Under the pieces are notes generated by a model. It saw nothing but the letters and a program-made list of their open reading frames with translations. It was not told the origin of the DNA and ran no database searches. Below are positions 14,465 to 21,807 of a stretch of 27,380 nucleotides of DNA, one piece after another (position 1 is the stretch's first letter; every line of letters begins with the position of its first letter). A program made the translations under genes and the position numbers. The stretch is from an uncultured Bacteroidales bacterium (GTDB lineage: Bacteria > Bacteroidota > Bacteroidia > Bacteroidales > UBA932): positions 1 through 27,380 of the forward strand of contig CALCHD010000071.1 of assembly GCA_937901105.1 (NCBI GenBank), given 5' to 3'.

Positions 14465-14590
14465 TTACTTCCTGCCATAGCGTGCAGAAGGCTCTGAAAG
14501 CAAGCCGTGCTTAGACGAATTCATCTCTTGAATAATCTGAAGCATCTCTGCAGGCGTAACCACAAATGGTTTTTTTGGGAAATGTTTTAA
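14465..14590 (-). pseudogene. PIN-domain toxin, 3' fragment only
   Basis: About 41 codons, from KHFPKKPFVVTPAEMLRIIQ to SEPSARYGRK and stop, matching the C-terminus of the complete PIN gene at 20964-21425. The first 110 or so codons, including the catalytic DTN motif and the start codon, are missing. The antitoxin stop is joined directly to the remnant (TAATTAAAACATTTC). The toxin is dead here while the antitoxin remains open. Confidence 0.85.
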
Positions 14591-14884
14591 TTACTCTCCC
14601 CTTCTGGCCAATCTTATCTCCTCATTAATCTCCTCAAGGCTCATGCCCGCAGTTCCATTTTCTGCAGCAATTCTGCGCATTTCATAGAAAGCCTTTCTTC
14701 CTCTCTCCATCACGTCATCAATAGGGTCAGCCTCTATTGTGAAAGGAATCCTTCTCTGACGTATAACTGTCTTAACATATATATTGAATGCTGTATTGGC
14801 ACTCATGCCAAATTCTTCGCACAGTTTATCAAACTCTGCCTTCAATTTTGCATCCATTCTGATGGTTGTTGCTATCTGTCCCAT
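14591..14884 (-). CDS. RelB/DinJ-family antitoxin, orphan copy
   Basis: 97 residues from the ATG at 14884 (MGQIATTIRMDAKLKAEFDKL), the same length as its homologue at 21427-21720. The N-terminal RHH-like strand and helix bind DNA in this family; the C-terminus binds the toxin. The last 22 or so residues (AGMSLEEINEEIRLARRGE) are identical to the other copy apart from one site, while the N-terminal parts differ widely. Its cognate PIN toxin is reduced to a fragment. Such an antitoxin could still repress its own promoter or neutralise related toxins. Confidence 0.85.
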   Translation of the reverse strand: MGQIATTIRMDAKLKAEFDKLCEEFGMSANTAFNIYVKTVIRQRRIPFTIEADPIDDVMERGRKAFYEMRRIAAENGTAGMSLEEINEEIRLARRGE

Positions 14885-14900
14885 AGTCATGTCATTTTTA

Positions 14901-14930
14901 CAAAGATATATAAATGATATCATATTGCAA
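14901..14930 (-). promoter_or_regulatory. Promoter and operator-like palindrome of antitoxin A
   Basis: On the minus strand TTG (14928-14930), a 19-base spacer and TATCTTTG (14901-14908). The spacer holds the perfect palindrome ATGATATCAT (14914-14923), a plausible autoregulation site for an RHH antitoxin. Confidence 0.6.
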
Positions 14931-14978
14931 TACATGTGCCATCAAATATACTTGAACTATTGGGAAAAAGCGCCTATT

Positions 14979-15677
14979 TCACTCCACATACCCCAACGTG
15001 GCAAAACTGACATTACAATCACTATATACCTTGATTGTCGCAGTATAAGCCGACTCTGCTGTGCTGCCGGTGGTAAGAACATCATCTATGATCAGGATGT
15101 GCTTGCCGGATAGATTTTTTGTGGTGTGGAGACGGAAAGCATTGGCCACATTGAACCATTTGTCATCCATTTTCCTTCTGGTCTGTGTGCGTGTGTACCT
15201 TGTCCGTTTGAGAAGATCCGTAAGCACCTTGTCTGAAGCCTCAGAAGGGCCAAACATAGCCTCCGCCACACCCCTGGCTATAACCTCAGCCTAGTTATAT
15301 CCTCTGCGCCATTTTCGCAATGGATGAAGTGGGACGGAGACAATGTAATCGACATCTGGAAGAGCCCTCTTGATTTTTTCCCCAAGAAGCCTTCCCATGT
15401 AGAGACCAAGTCCGATTTTCCCCTGGTACTTTATCTTATGAATAAGGGTGATATACCTACTCTCCCTCGTATAGAAGAAGAGTGGAATCACCCTGTGCAA
15501 ATAGGTCCTTACCCATAATTTTTTCTCAGCAGGATTTTCCGGCCAGTCCCAATAATATGTCAGAGGCATATCCTCCAGACTGTTATCACACAAATACTCC
15601 ACATCCACAGGGAGAAGTCTCCCGCACACCTCGCATCTTCTCGGAAAGATGAGATCTCCCAAACACTTCAGCCACAT
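14979..15677 (-). pseudogene. comF-like phosphoribosyltransferase with amber stop
   Basis: A 233-codon frame broken only by TAG at 15291-15293. The protein starts MWLKCLGDLIFPRRCEVCG with the ComF zinc-finger cysteines, reaches VSVPLHPLRKWRRGYN, then meets the stop exactly where ComF proteins have Gln (RGYNQ/RGFNQ). It resumes AEVIARGVAEA and contains the PRPP motif ILIIDDVLTTGSTAE, ending GYVE. A single C-to-T change (CAG to TAG) explains the break. The two halves total the normal ComF length. ComF aids DNA uptake or recycling; the intact paralogue at 21808 may have relieved selection. Re-initiation at the internal ATG (15269) is possible but unproven. Confidence 0.85.
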
Positions 15678-16055
15678 ATCAACTACACAACATTAACCAA
15701 ACAAACATTAGTATCATACCCATTACATACAAAACCTACCCAAATACATATATCGGCCCTATACGTTATCAAAGCACTTGCTGACTCTTCCCATCAAAGC
15801 TTGTGCCCCCCTCTCGACCACAATCACACACAAACCCGGCTTATGACATTCACAAGCCACGTCAGCTCCCGCAGATAGGGCTCTTGGGGACATTTGTGTG
15901 GCTTCTGCAGGGGAAAAGGCTGCACAAGCCACGTTAAGCCCACTATATACTCGCAAATGGAATTCCAGATTGATAGTATTGAAAGCATGACAACAAATAG
16001 AAGAGTCTGCCTAATCAAGAGAAAGGCAGACTCTTACAAGACTTAAGATTCCGTA
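15678..16055. other. Gene-poor stretch with small repeats and a hairpin
   Basis: No convincing gene. It holds a 12-bp direct repeat CACAAGCCACGT (15851-15862 and 15923-15934). The second copy also pairs with GTGGCTT at 15898-15904. A perfect 12-bp hairpin AAGAGTCTGCCT / AGGCAGACTCTT (16001-16012, 16024-16035) lies just beyond the stop of the nuclease-like gene and may end that transcript, although it lacks a T-run. The sequence around 15780-15940 is G/C-richer than the neighbouring island. Confidence 0.5.
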
Positions 16056-16664
16056 TCAAGCAATCTCTGAAATCAGGTATCGGAAACCTTGATTGTTATA
16101 GGTTCCCCAATTCATTGTGTAGGTGCCGACAATCGAAAAATTATAGCGTTTGCCGTAATTAAAGGGTATACCCTTACTGGTCATTCCCCACGAGAGAAAT
16201 CCTCCACGCACAGCGCCCTGATAGATTTTGAAGTTGTCGTAAGCCGAAGGTCGATTAGTGTTATTGTAGTACAAAGGCTCGTTGGTAAGCATTACCGCCC
16301 AACCCTTGTCGAGATTATACATCTTCTGCTGTTTCAACTGCTCAAGGCGGTGCACATCGTACAGATAGTCGTAGCAACCAAAATCTACAGCTGACTGGTT
16401 TTTCAGTTCCACAACACCGATCTTATCCCTCTTTGTCTTATACTTTAACTCAATAGGATAAATATAACCATTATCCTCAACCCAAATATCGATATAACAC
16501 GCTTTGCTACCAATTAACGCTCGTCTTTCGAGGTAAATTTTCGATTGGGGCAATAGGCGTTGCAACGCCCAAGCAAGCGAAAATTGAAAGTCTGCCTCTG
16601 ACCAGAAGGCGGTTCTTTGGGTTGAAAGATTGTTGATCGCTATGCTTAAATCTGCAATATTCAT
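16056..16664 (-). CDS. PD-(D/E)XK-like nuclease-fold protein
   Basis: 202 residues. The N-terminal half has the layout of a PD-(D/E)XK fold: an early E23 (FWSEADFQFSL), then IYLERR, D59 (YIDIW) and E72-L-K74 (YPIELKYKTKR), with D and ExK 12 residues apart. It lies three bases after the stop of the secreted MORN-like protein and is probably co-transcribed with it. The C-terminal half is unrecognised. Proteins of this type in Bacteroidota islands are mostly undescribed. A DNA-cleaving or repair role is inferred from the fold only. Confidence 0.6.
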   Translation of the reverse strand: MNIADLSIAINNLSTQRTAFWSEADFQFSLAWALQRLLPQSKIYLERRALIGSKACYIDIWVEDNGYIYPIELKYKTKRDKIGVVELKNQSAVDFGCYDYLYDVHRLEQLKQQKMYNLDKGWAVMLTNEPLYYNNTNRPSAYDNFKIYQGAVRGGFLSWGMTSKGIPFNYGKRYNFSIVGTYTMNWGTYNNQGFRYLISEIA

Positions 16665-16667
16665 AAT

Positions 16668-18359
16668 CTATTCAGTTTTTTTAACTAAATTGACGTTAAA
16701 ACTCTCAGCATCAATCACCAATTTCCCATTTTTGTGTTTTAGTGTCAGTTCATAAGTGGAAATTACTTTCTTTTTCCCTTGTACACTCCATTTGCAGGTG
16801 ATAGTTTCCCGATTTGCATCTATAATTTCATAGGCAACCATCGGACAGAAAGGCTTTAATACTTTTTCTGCATCTAACGTCCAGTACTCCGAGTTCTTGT
16901 CGTACCACAAATATTTCTCAAAATCCGTATCATATACTATTGAGAAAGCCTTGCCTTGCGACTGAATGAAATTAAGTGCATGCTCCAGTTGGGCTTTAAT
17001 GCTTGCTTGTATTTCCTGTTGAACCTTTGTTGTTAACTTTGTAATAGAATCTTCTACCTCTTTGACAGATTCCGCAAGAATAAATTTTTTAGAGTAATTT
17101 ATATCTACCTGGTATACATCTTTTGTAATTTGTTCGCCCTTCTGCTTGAAAATATCTAATAGTTTTTTTAATTTATAGAGGTTTATATCAGATTCAGTAT
17201 TACTATTTCCAGAGTATTGAATCAACTCTGCATACTCTTTTAGAGGCTTGGCAATCTCGGCAATTCTATCAGATATATATGTCATATCCTCATCTTTGAT
17301 ATAAGCGTTTACATAAAAATCATCAAAAAAGCCCGAAACATAGTTCTTGTATTGGTGATGTATTTTAACATATGGTTTGCTGTCGCCATCTTTTTGTATA
17401 CATTTGAATCCACGATAGCTGTCATAAGCAAAGCCACACTCACCTTCGTTTTCTAAATCTGCGATTAACTGCTCAACTCCTTCTTTATTTAGATAACATA
17501 CCTGTTTCAAATATTCGTACTCAACGGCCTCTTGTTCAAAATTACAGCCACCTAAATCTTCAAAATCTACGCCAGAATCTCTCAAAATGCAAGTGCTGGC
17601 ATACTTACCCAATTCAATCTTACTTTTTAACACGGTGTATCCTTTCTCCGCCAAGGCATCTTTGGTGATGGAGCCGGCTGCATATTGTTTGGCCAAAGCC
17701 GAAATGGCCGGTGGTGTAGACTTACCTTTATCTGTGTCATTGTCGCTAATCAATACGCCATTTTGGAAGAGCATAGTACCACCTAGATAAGTCCAAGTAC
17801 CATTCAATTTGCCACTTTGAGTAAGCGTCCCGCTATATTTGTGAGGCAGATTATCCCACCCTAAAACATCGCAGGAAAAGGCTCCTACCAAAATTCCATT
17901 TTTATAAGTCGCATTTAACTTTGTGATTAAGGTTCTCTTTGCATTTACTATAAATGTTCCATTCGGTACACCATTGGTAAAATTACCAGTAATGGTTTGG
18001 TATTCATTGTCTGATTGGCCATTGGAACTGGTTACAGTCATCTTGAAGTTTGAACTTATTGCTCCATTGAGTTTTCCTTTGGAGAGGTTGGCCGTCATAT
18101 TATAAGAGCCGACAAGTTTATAAGTGTAAGGGAAAACACTAACACTATAACTTGCTTGCGGACAACTAATTGTATATTGGCCATCCTTTAACTGCCCGCC
18201 ATCTTCTCCTACGATGTAGTAATAGGTCTTGTTACCCTCAAATACGACATTATTAATATCCGTCCGCATTAAATAGGACTCCGTAATCTTTTGGCGTTGT
18301 GCAAAAGACTCTCCAATCGTTCCAAATAGGAACACTGCTGTTAGTAGTAATAACTTCAT
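16668..18359 (-). CDS. Secreted MORN-like repeat protein
   Basis: 563 residues. A signal peptide (MKLLLLTAVFLFGTIGESFA) is followed by a beta-rich region to about residue 210 with MORN-like repeats of the form G-x-L/F-x-x-G-K/V-x-N-G (LSKGKLNGAI, FTNGVPNGTF, YKNGILVGAF, TQSGKLNGTW, FQNGVLI). Residues 210-560 are charged and partly coiled (EYAELIQYSGNS, KEVEDSITKLTTKVQQEI). It is exported, probably periplasmic or surface exposed. It heads a two-gene unit with the nuclease-like gene and lies downstream of two copies of the structured RNA-like element. The function is unknown. Confidence 0.75.
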   Translation of the reverse strand: MKLLLLTAVFLFGTIGESFAQRQKITESYLMRTDINNVVFEGNKTYYYIVGEDGGQLKDGQYTISCPQASYSVSVFPYTYKLVGSYNMTANLSKGKLNGAISSNFKMTVTSSNGQSDNEYQTITGNFTNGVPNGTFIVNAKRTLITKLNATYKNGILVGAFSCDVLGWDNLPHKYSGTLTQSGKLNGTWTYLGGTMLFQNGVLISDNDTDKGKSTPPAISALAKQYAAGSITKDALAEKGYTVLKSKIELGKYASTCILRDSGVDFEDLGGCNFEQEAVEYEYLKQVCYLNKEGVEQLIADLENEGECGFAYDSYRGFKCIQKDGDSKPYVKIHHQYKNYVSGFFDDFYVNAYIKDEDMTYISDRIAEIAKPLKEYAELIQYSGNSNTESDINLYKLKKLLDIFKQKGEQITKDVYQVDINYSKKFILAESVKEVEDSITKLTTKVQQEIQASIKAQLEHALNFIQSQGKAFSIVYDTDFEKYLWYDKNSEYWTLDAEKVLKPFCPMVAYEIIDANRETITCKWSVQGKKKVISTYELTLKHKNGKLVIDAESFNVNLVKKTE

Positions 18360-18414
18360 AACTTTATAACTTTAATTATACACCCTTGTTGGCTCTCAAG
18401 GATTGGTTTTCGGT

Positions 18415-18500
18415 AAAAAGGGGTGTGGGCCAATTAGTTCATCCTTGTTGGTTGTCCCTGAAATAACATTTGATAGAAAATAAGCGATAGCCCACAAACT
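18415..18500 (-). ncRNA. Structured RNA-like element, copy 3 (degenerate)
   Basis: The minus strand has GTGGGC (18495-18490), then TATCGCTTATTTT, a core with CAGGGACAACC, then GCCCAC (18430-18425) and a T-run (18419-18415). The outer stem is fully paired with bases different from copies 1 and 2. The inner stem is not convincing. Upstream (18500-18750) I see no further clear structure and no gene. Confidence 0.4.
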
Positions 18501-18750
18501 AGTATGGGGATACGAACAAATGTGAAGCACTTCGACCTATTCTGTCGATTGAATTTTCTAGGCACACCAGAGCGAATAGAACTAAACACTCTCTCTTTTA
18601 GTCTAGATATATCCAAAAGTATATTTAACTTAACTTTGGTTCTCCATCTATTGTTTCTATTGCTCAAGATTAAGTACAATCTCCTTATTGAGTTTATTAG
18701 ATCCCATAGCCTAAGGTATATCCTGTCTCAGGGATTGTTACTATAATAAA

Positions 18751-18958
18751 CGAAGAAAGCGTGAGACAATCACTTATTTTAGTCAGTAGGCCCTGAGATT
18801 GCCGTGGTATTAAAATAAGCAACAGCCCACGCCGATATCAGAACCCCTTTGGGGAATAGATACAGGTGAGGATGTATGCTCATTCTCATACCAAGTAGAA
18901 TTTCTCAGGTTCACTGACGAGAATTAAGCAAACACTTTCCGTGTTAGTTTGTATGTCC
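18751..18958 (-). ncRNA. Structured RNA-like element, copy 2
   Basis: Minus strand: GACATACAAA, hairpin AACAC-ggaaa-GTGTT, then CACCTGTA, hairpin CCCC-aaa-GGGG, GATATCGGCGTGGGCT. The outer stem is GCGTGG (18832-18827) / TCACGC (18764-18759) and the inner stem CTTATTTTA/TAAAATAAG (18819-18811 with 18781-18773). The loop holds GGCAATCTCAGGGCCT. The order matches copy 1, with compensating changes in the stems. The stretch 18959-19095 shows no gene. Confidence 0.55.
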
Positions 18959-19095
18959 TACAAATTTAAGCAATTATTTTGCTTAAAACAACACTTTTCC
19001 TCTGTTGTGGGCCATTGCTTGCCGGAATACAAAACTTCCAATGCAAATTTATGAAATTAACAAACCTCTTATGTTTGTCTTCTCTTGTCTTTCAG

Positions 19096-20175
19096 TTATA
19101 TGGGAGGCAGCGGTTTTGCCTCTATCAGTTTAACAAGCCTTTCATAGTGCTTGTTCTGCAGAGCAGTGTAGTGAAGCATTAATGAATTTGCCGCTTCCTT
19201 GTCCTCTGTTGCATTCAGGAGCGGTTGCCATACAGAAGGCAGTTGCTCCAAAGTATTGTTCAGCTCCTGGAATGCTGCATCCCTATATGGGATTGTGTCC
19301 AGTTTGTGTTCCAATGATGTATAGAGGGAGTCCAGTCTTGTCTCTACCCATCCATATAAAAGCTCACTCTCCCTCTGGGTTTTGATACTGCCAATAATTG
19401 TCGGGATAAAAATACCTGCTGCCAATATGGTTAAGGTTATTGCAATGTTAAGATACTTGAATAAGGATATCCTTTGTTGAATGGTCTCAACATTGTCATA
19501 TCTATGGTCTCTGTTTTCTTTGCAGCATTTTTCTGCAATATGTTCGTACCTTTTGCCGCATATATCCTTTATAAGGAGCCCAAGGGAATAAATGTCGCTT
19601 CTTATATCTACATCAGATTGTGCCAGCAGTTCAGGAGATGCATAGGCTGGTGTGCATCCAAGGGTTTTGCTCAAATAAAATGCATCTGTATCGCTTAATC
19701 CAAAATCTATAAGCTTAACATTTTCGCCTTTATTGCTGATGAGTATGTTTTCTGGTTTGAGGTCATTGTGCACCACTCCTTTTATGTGCAGATATCTCAC
19801 GACATCCAAAAGTTGGGCAACAATCCTTTTGCGTGTTTGGGAGGAAGGGTTGGTGGCAAGAAAGTCATTGAGGGTGGTCCCATCAACATATTCCATTACT
19901 ATACCTACACCTACAGGCGTGTTTGTTTCGTAAGTGAAAATGGTTGCTATGTGTGGATGACTGAGATTTGCCCCAATTTCATACTCCCTTCTTATGAGGG
20001 AAATGTTTCTTCCGGAATTGGAGGCTGCTGTCTTTATAACAAAATATTTGCCCGCTTTACTTACTCTGTATAATTTGCAGACAGCATTTTCTTTCAACAA
20101 TACGGGATCTGAATACCCGCCATCATATATAATGGCAGTTCCCATAGGTTTCAATTCTGAATTCCGGCTCATCAA
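19096..20175 (-). CDS. Membrane-anchored Ser/Thr protein kinase (Hanks type)
   Basis: 359 residues. The N-terminal kinase domain has catalytic Lys K48 (FVIKTA), Glu E64, EYVDGTTL, the catalytic loop HNDLKPEN (136-143; Asn replaces Arg of HRD), DFG (157-159), and SPE (180-182) in the APE position. The glycine loop is weak. The domain is short, ending near residue 235. A transmembrane helix follows (IAITLTILAAGIFIPTIIGSI cut to its core at 244-263), then about 95 residues predicted outside the cytoplasm. It probably phosphorylates a cytosolic partner in response to an envelope signal. It is divergent from an unknown gene with overlapping promoters, suggesting joint control. Confidence 0.88.
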   Translation of the reverse strand: MMSRNSELKPMGTAIIYDGGYSDPVLLKENAVCKLYRVSKAGKYFVIKTAASNSGRNISLIRREYEIGANLSHPHIATIFTYETNTPVGVGIVMEYVDGTTLNDFLATNPSSQTRKRIVAQLLDVVRYLHIKGVVHNDLKPENILISNKGENVKLIDFGLSDTDAFYLSKTLGCTPAYASPELLAQSDVDIRSDIYSLGLLIKDICGKRYEHIAEKCCKENRDHRYDNVETIQQRISLFKYLNIAITLTILAAGIFIPTIIGSIKTQRESELLYGWVETRLDSLYTSLEHKLDTIPYRDAAFQELNNTLEQLPSVWQPLLNATEDKEAANSLMLHYTALQNKHYERLVKLIEAKPLPPI

Positions 20176-20207
20176 TTTGTCTTTTTATGTCTTGATATTC
20201 CAATATG

Positions 20208-20237
20208 TTGCAAGCCCAAATTTAATCATTATTTTTG
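20208..20237. promoter_or_regulatory. Divergent promoters of the kinase and its neighbour
   Basis: Plus strand: TTG (20208-20210), 19-base spacer, TATTTTTG (20230-20237), seven bases before the ATG of the 192-residue protein. Minus strand: TAAATTTG (20217-20224) for the kinase, inside the spacer of the first. Both cannot be bound at once. Confidence 0.6.
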
Positions 20238-20244
20238 TCGCACT

Positions 20245-20823
20245 ATGAATATAAGGAGTGATATACCGGAAATAGCAAGGCTTAAAGAAAAGGTTGAAAA
20301 GTGCATAGATTTTCCTTTGTCTACACATGGGGATTTTCTGCGTCTTTCTGCCGGAATTTCATTTACCTTGAGGGAACATATTTCCGAGAGCACCCTTGAA
20401 CGGCTGTGGGAATACTCAACACGGCACTACTCCTCTGTTTCTTTACGCACCCTTAATGTCCTTTCAAGATTTATAGGGTACCACAGCTGGGATGAATTCT
20501 ACAAATACCTCTGTGCAGAATCTGCTGAATCACAGCTATTTAAAGCCAATACCGTAAACACAAAAGATCTTCCTGTGGGGGCACACATAAAGCTTGGTTG
20601 GCTTCCCGACAGAATCTGTATAATCAGATACCTGGGAGAGAACAGGTTCATTGCCGAGGAAACCCATAATTCAACCATGCAGCCAGGTGATACATTTTCC
20701 TGCCTTCAATTTCAAAAAAGGGCTCCCCTGCATTTGGATGAATTCTGCAAGGCCAATTCTACAGAGATGTTCCGCTATGTAGTAGGGACTAATTCAGGAC
20801 TTACCATTCTGGAAGTGCTATAA
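20245..20823 (+). CDS. Hypothetical protein divergent from the kinase
   Basis: 192 residues, no signal peptide. The N-terminal block ISESTLERLWEYS...TLNVLSRFIGYHSWDEF is a helical pattern common in Bacteroidota proteins of unknown function and may be DNA-binding-like. The C-terminal half (GAHIKLGWLPDRICIIRYLG, ENRFIAEE, MQPGDTFSCLQF) is strand-rich, like a small beta-barrel. The pairing with a kinase on the other strand suggests it could be a regulator or a substrate of it. No name can be given. Confidence 0.7.
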   Translation: MNIRSDIPEIARLKEKVEKCIDFPLSTHGDFLRLSAGISFTLREHISESTLERLWEYSTRHYSSVSLRTLNVLSRFIGYHSWDEFYKYLCAESAESQLFKANTVNTKDLPVGAHIKLGWLPDRICIIRYLGENRFIAEETHNSTMQPGDTFSCLQFQKRAPLHLDEFCKANSTEMFRYVVGTNSGLTILEVL

Positions 20824-20827
20824 TAAT

Positions 20828-20926
20828 TCACTCCACATACGCCAACGTGGCAATACTCACCCTGCACCCCAGCTGCTCAACAAGAATTGAGGCACAAGCC
20901 TCCAGTGTTGCGCCGGTGGTAAGAAC
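20828..20926 (-). pseudogene. comF 3'-end duplicate (scar), module B
   Basis: 33 sense-frame codons, from VLTTGATLEAC to SIATLAYVE and stop, about 89% identical by eye to the 3' end of the intact comF at 21808. It has no start codon. It forms a direct repeat of about 100 bp with that end, and the PIN-antitoxin pair lies exactly between the two copies. Confidence 0.85.
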
Positions 20927-20963
20927 ATAATATTAGAGTGATATAAGAATAGCAAGTAGTGGC

Positions 20964-21425
20964 TTACTTCTTGCCATAGCGGGCAGAAGGCTCTGAAAGC
21001 AAACCGTGATTAGGCGAATTCATCTCTTGGATAATCCGAAGCATCTCAGCTGGAGTAACCACAAACGGCTTTTTAGGGAAGTGCTTTGTATTTCCAGTAA
21101 CAAGGAATGAATCTTCATTTGCAAGAGCAACCTCATAGAAAACAATATCCTTTGGATCCGGGAGTTGCTCTTCAGCCTCTTGTCTTGATGAGTTGATACC
21201 AAATTTCTTGATAACTTCCATAGTCTCATCAATAAGCGATTCAGGCAAATTAAATTTCGGTCTGGTTAAAACAGCGTAATACTCATCCAAAATATCATCA
21301 TTATAAACTGGTGTAATATCTCCCAGAATCAAGTGCTGCATCAATTGTACAGTGCTTGTATTCTTAAAACGGGACAGTAGTGCTGATACAATCACATTGG
21401 TGTCAATAACTGCATAGATTTTCAT
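20964..21425 (-). CDS. PIN-domain toxin
   Basis: 153 residues from the ATG at 21425; a longer frame is rejected because this ATG lies one base after the antitoxin stop with GGGGAGAG as ribosome site. The PIN-fold motifs are VIDTNVIVSALLS (D8), ILDEYYAVLTRP, PDPKDIVFYEVALA and SFLVTGNTKHFP, close to the TIGR00305/COG1569 group. PIN toxins are metal-dependent RNases that block growth until bound by antitoxin. Here TGN replaces the more common TGD, as in many members of that group. It forms an operon with the RelB/DinJ-like antitoxin. A truncated homologue is at 14465. Confidence 0.88.
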   Translation of the reverse strand: MKIYAVIDTNVIVSALLSRFKNTSTVQLMQHLILGDITPVYNDDILDEYYAVLTRPKFNLPESLIDETMEVIKKFGINSSRQEAEEQLPDPKDIVFYEVALANEDSFLVTGNTKHFPKKPFVVTPAEMLRIIQEMNSPNHGLLSEPSARYGKK

Positions 21426-21426
21426 A

Positions 21427-21720
21427 TTACTCTCCCCTTCTGGCCAATCTGATCTCCTCATTAATCTCTTCAAGACTCATTCCTGCAATGCCATTTTCTT
21501 GTGCAATTGCTCTAAGTTTGTGGAATGCGGCAAGTCCTTTTGCCCGGATTTCCTCTTCTGATTCTGTGCGCAACTCAAACGGAATACGCTGCTCCCGAAC
21601 TGCGGCCTTCATAAAAATTGTCACAGCTGCTGAATTGCTCAAGCCAATTTCATTACATAGTTCATCAAAGCTCTTCTTAAGCTTTTCATCTACTCTTATT
21701 GATATAGTTGACTGTCCCAT
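21427..21720 (-). CDS. RelB/DinJ-family antitoxin
   Basis: 97 residues from ATG 21720. The N-terminal GQSTISIRVDEKLKKSFDEL is typical of the RHH half of RelB/DinJ antitoxins, and the C-terminal AGMSLEEINEEIRLARRGE is a likely toxin-binding helix. It is unusual in partnering a PIN toxin rather than a RelE/YafQ-type one. It precedes the toxin by one base. The promoter has TTG, a 20-base spacer and TATATTTG (21741-21748), with inverted TTGTA/TACAA around it that may be the autoregulatory operator. Confidence 0.88.
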   Translation of the reverse strand: MGQSTISIRVDEKLKKSFDELCNEIGLSNSAAVTIFMKAAVREQRIPFELRTESEEEIRAKGLAAFHKLRAIAQENGIAGMSLEEINEEIRLARRGE

Positions 21721-21740
21721 AATTATAATAATTTGTATTG

Positions 21741-21771
21741 CAAATATATTACAATGTATCAACAGTTGCAA
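21741..21771 (-). promoter_or_regulatory. Promoter of the PIN toxin-antitoxin operon
   Basis: Minus strand TTG (21769-21771), 20-base spacer, TATATTTG (21741-21748), 21 bases before the antitoxin ATG. Confidence 0.6.
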
Positions 21772-21807
21772 TAATAATAAGTTGAAAAATATATTTATCT
21801 AAGCAGA

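Noticed and set aside
15759..16018. Short minus-strand frames of about 65 codons
   Set aside because: No family, no promoter or ribosome site, and they overlap small repeats.
18434..18746. Open frames of about 80 codons on both strands
   Set aside because: They have no recognisable protein pattern and overlap the structured RNA-like copy 3 region.
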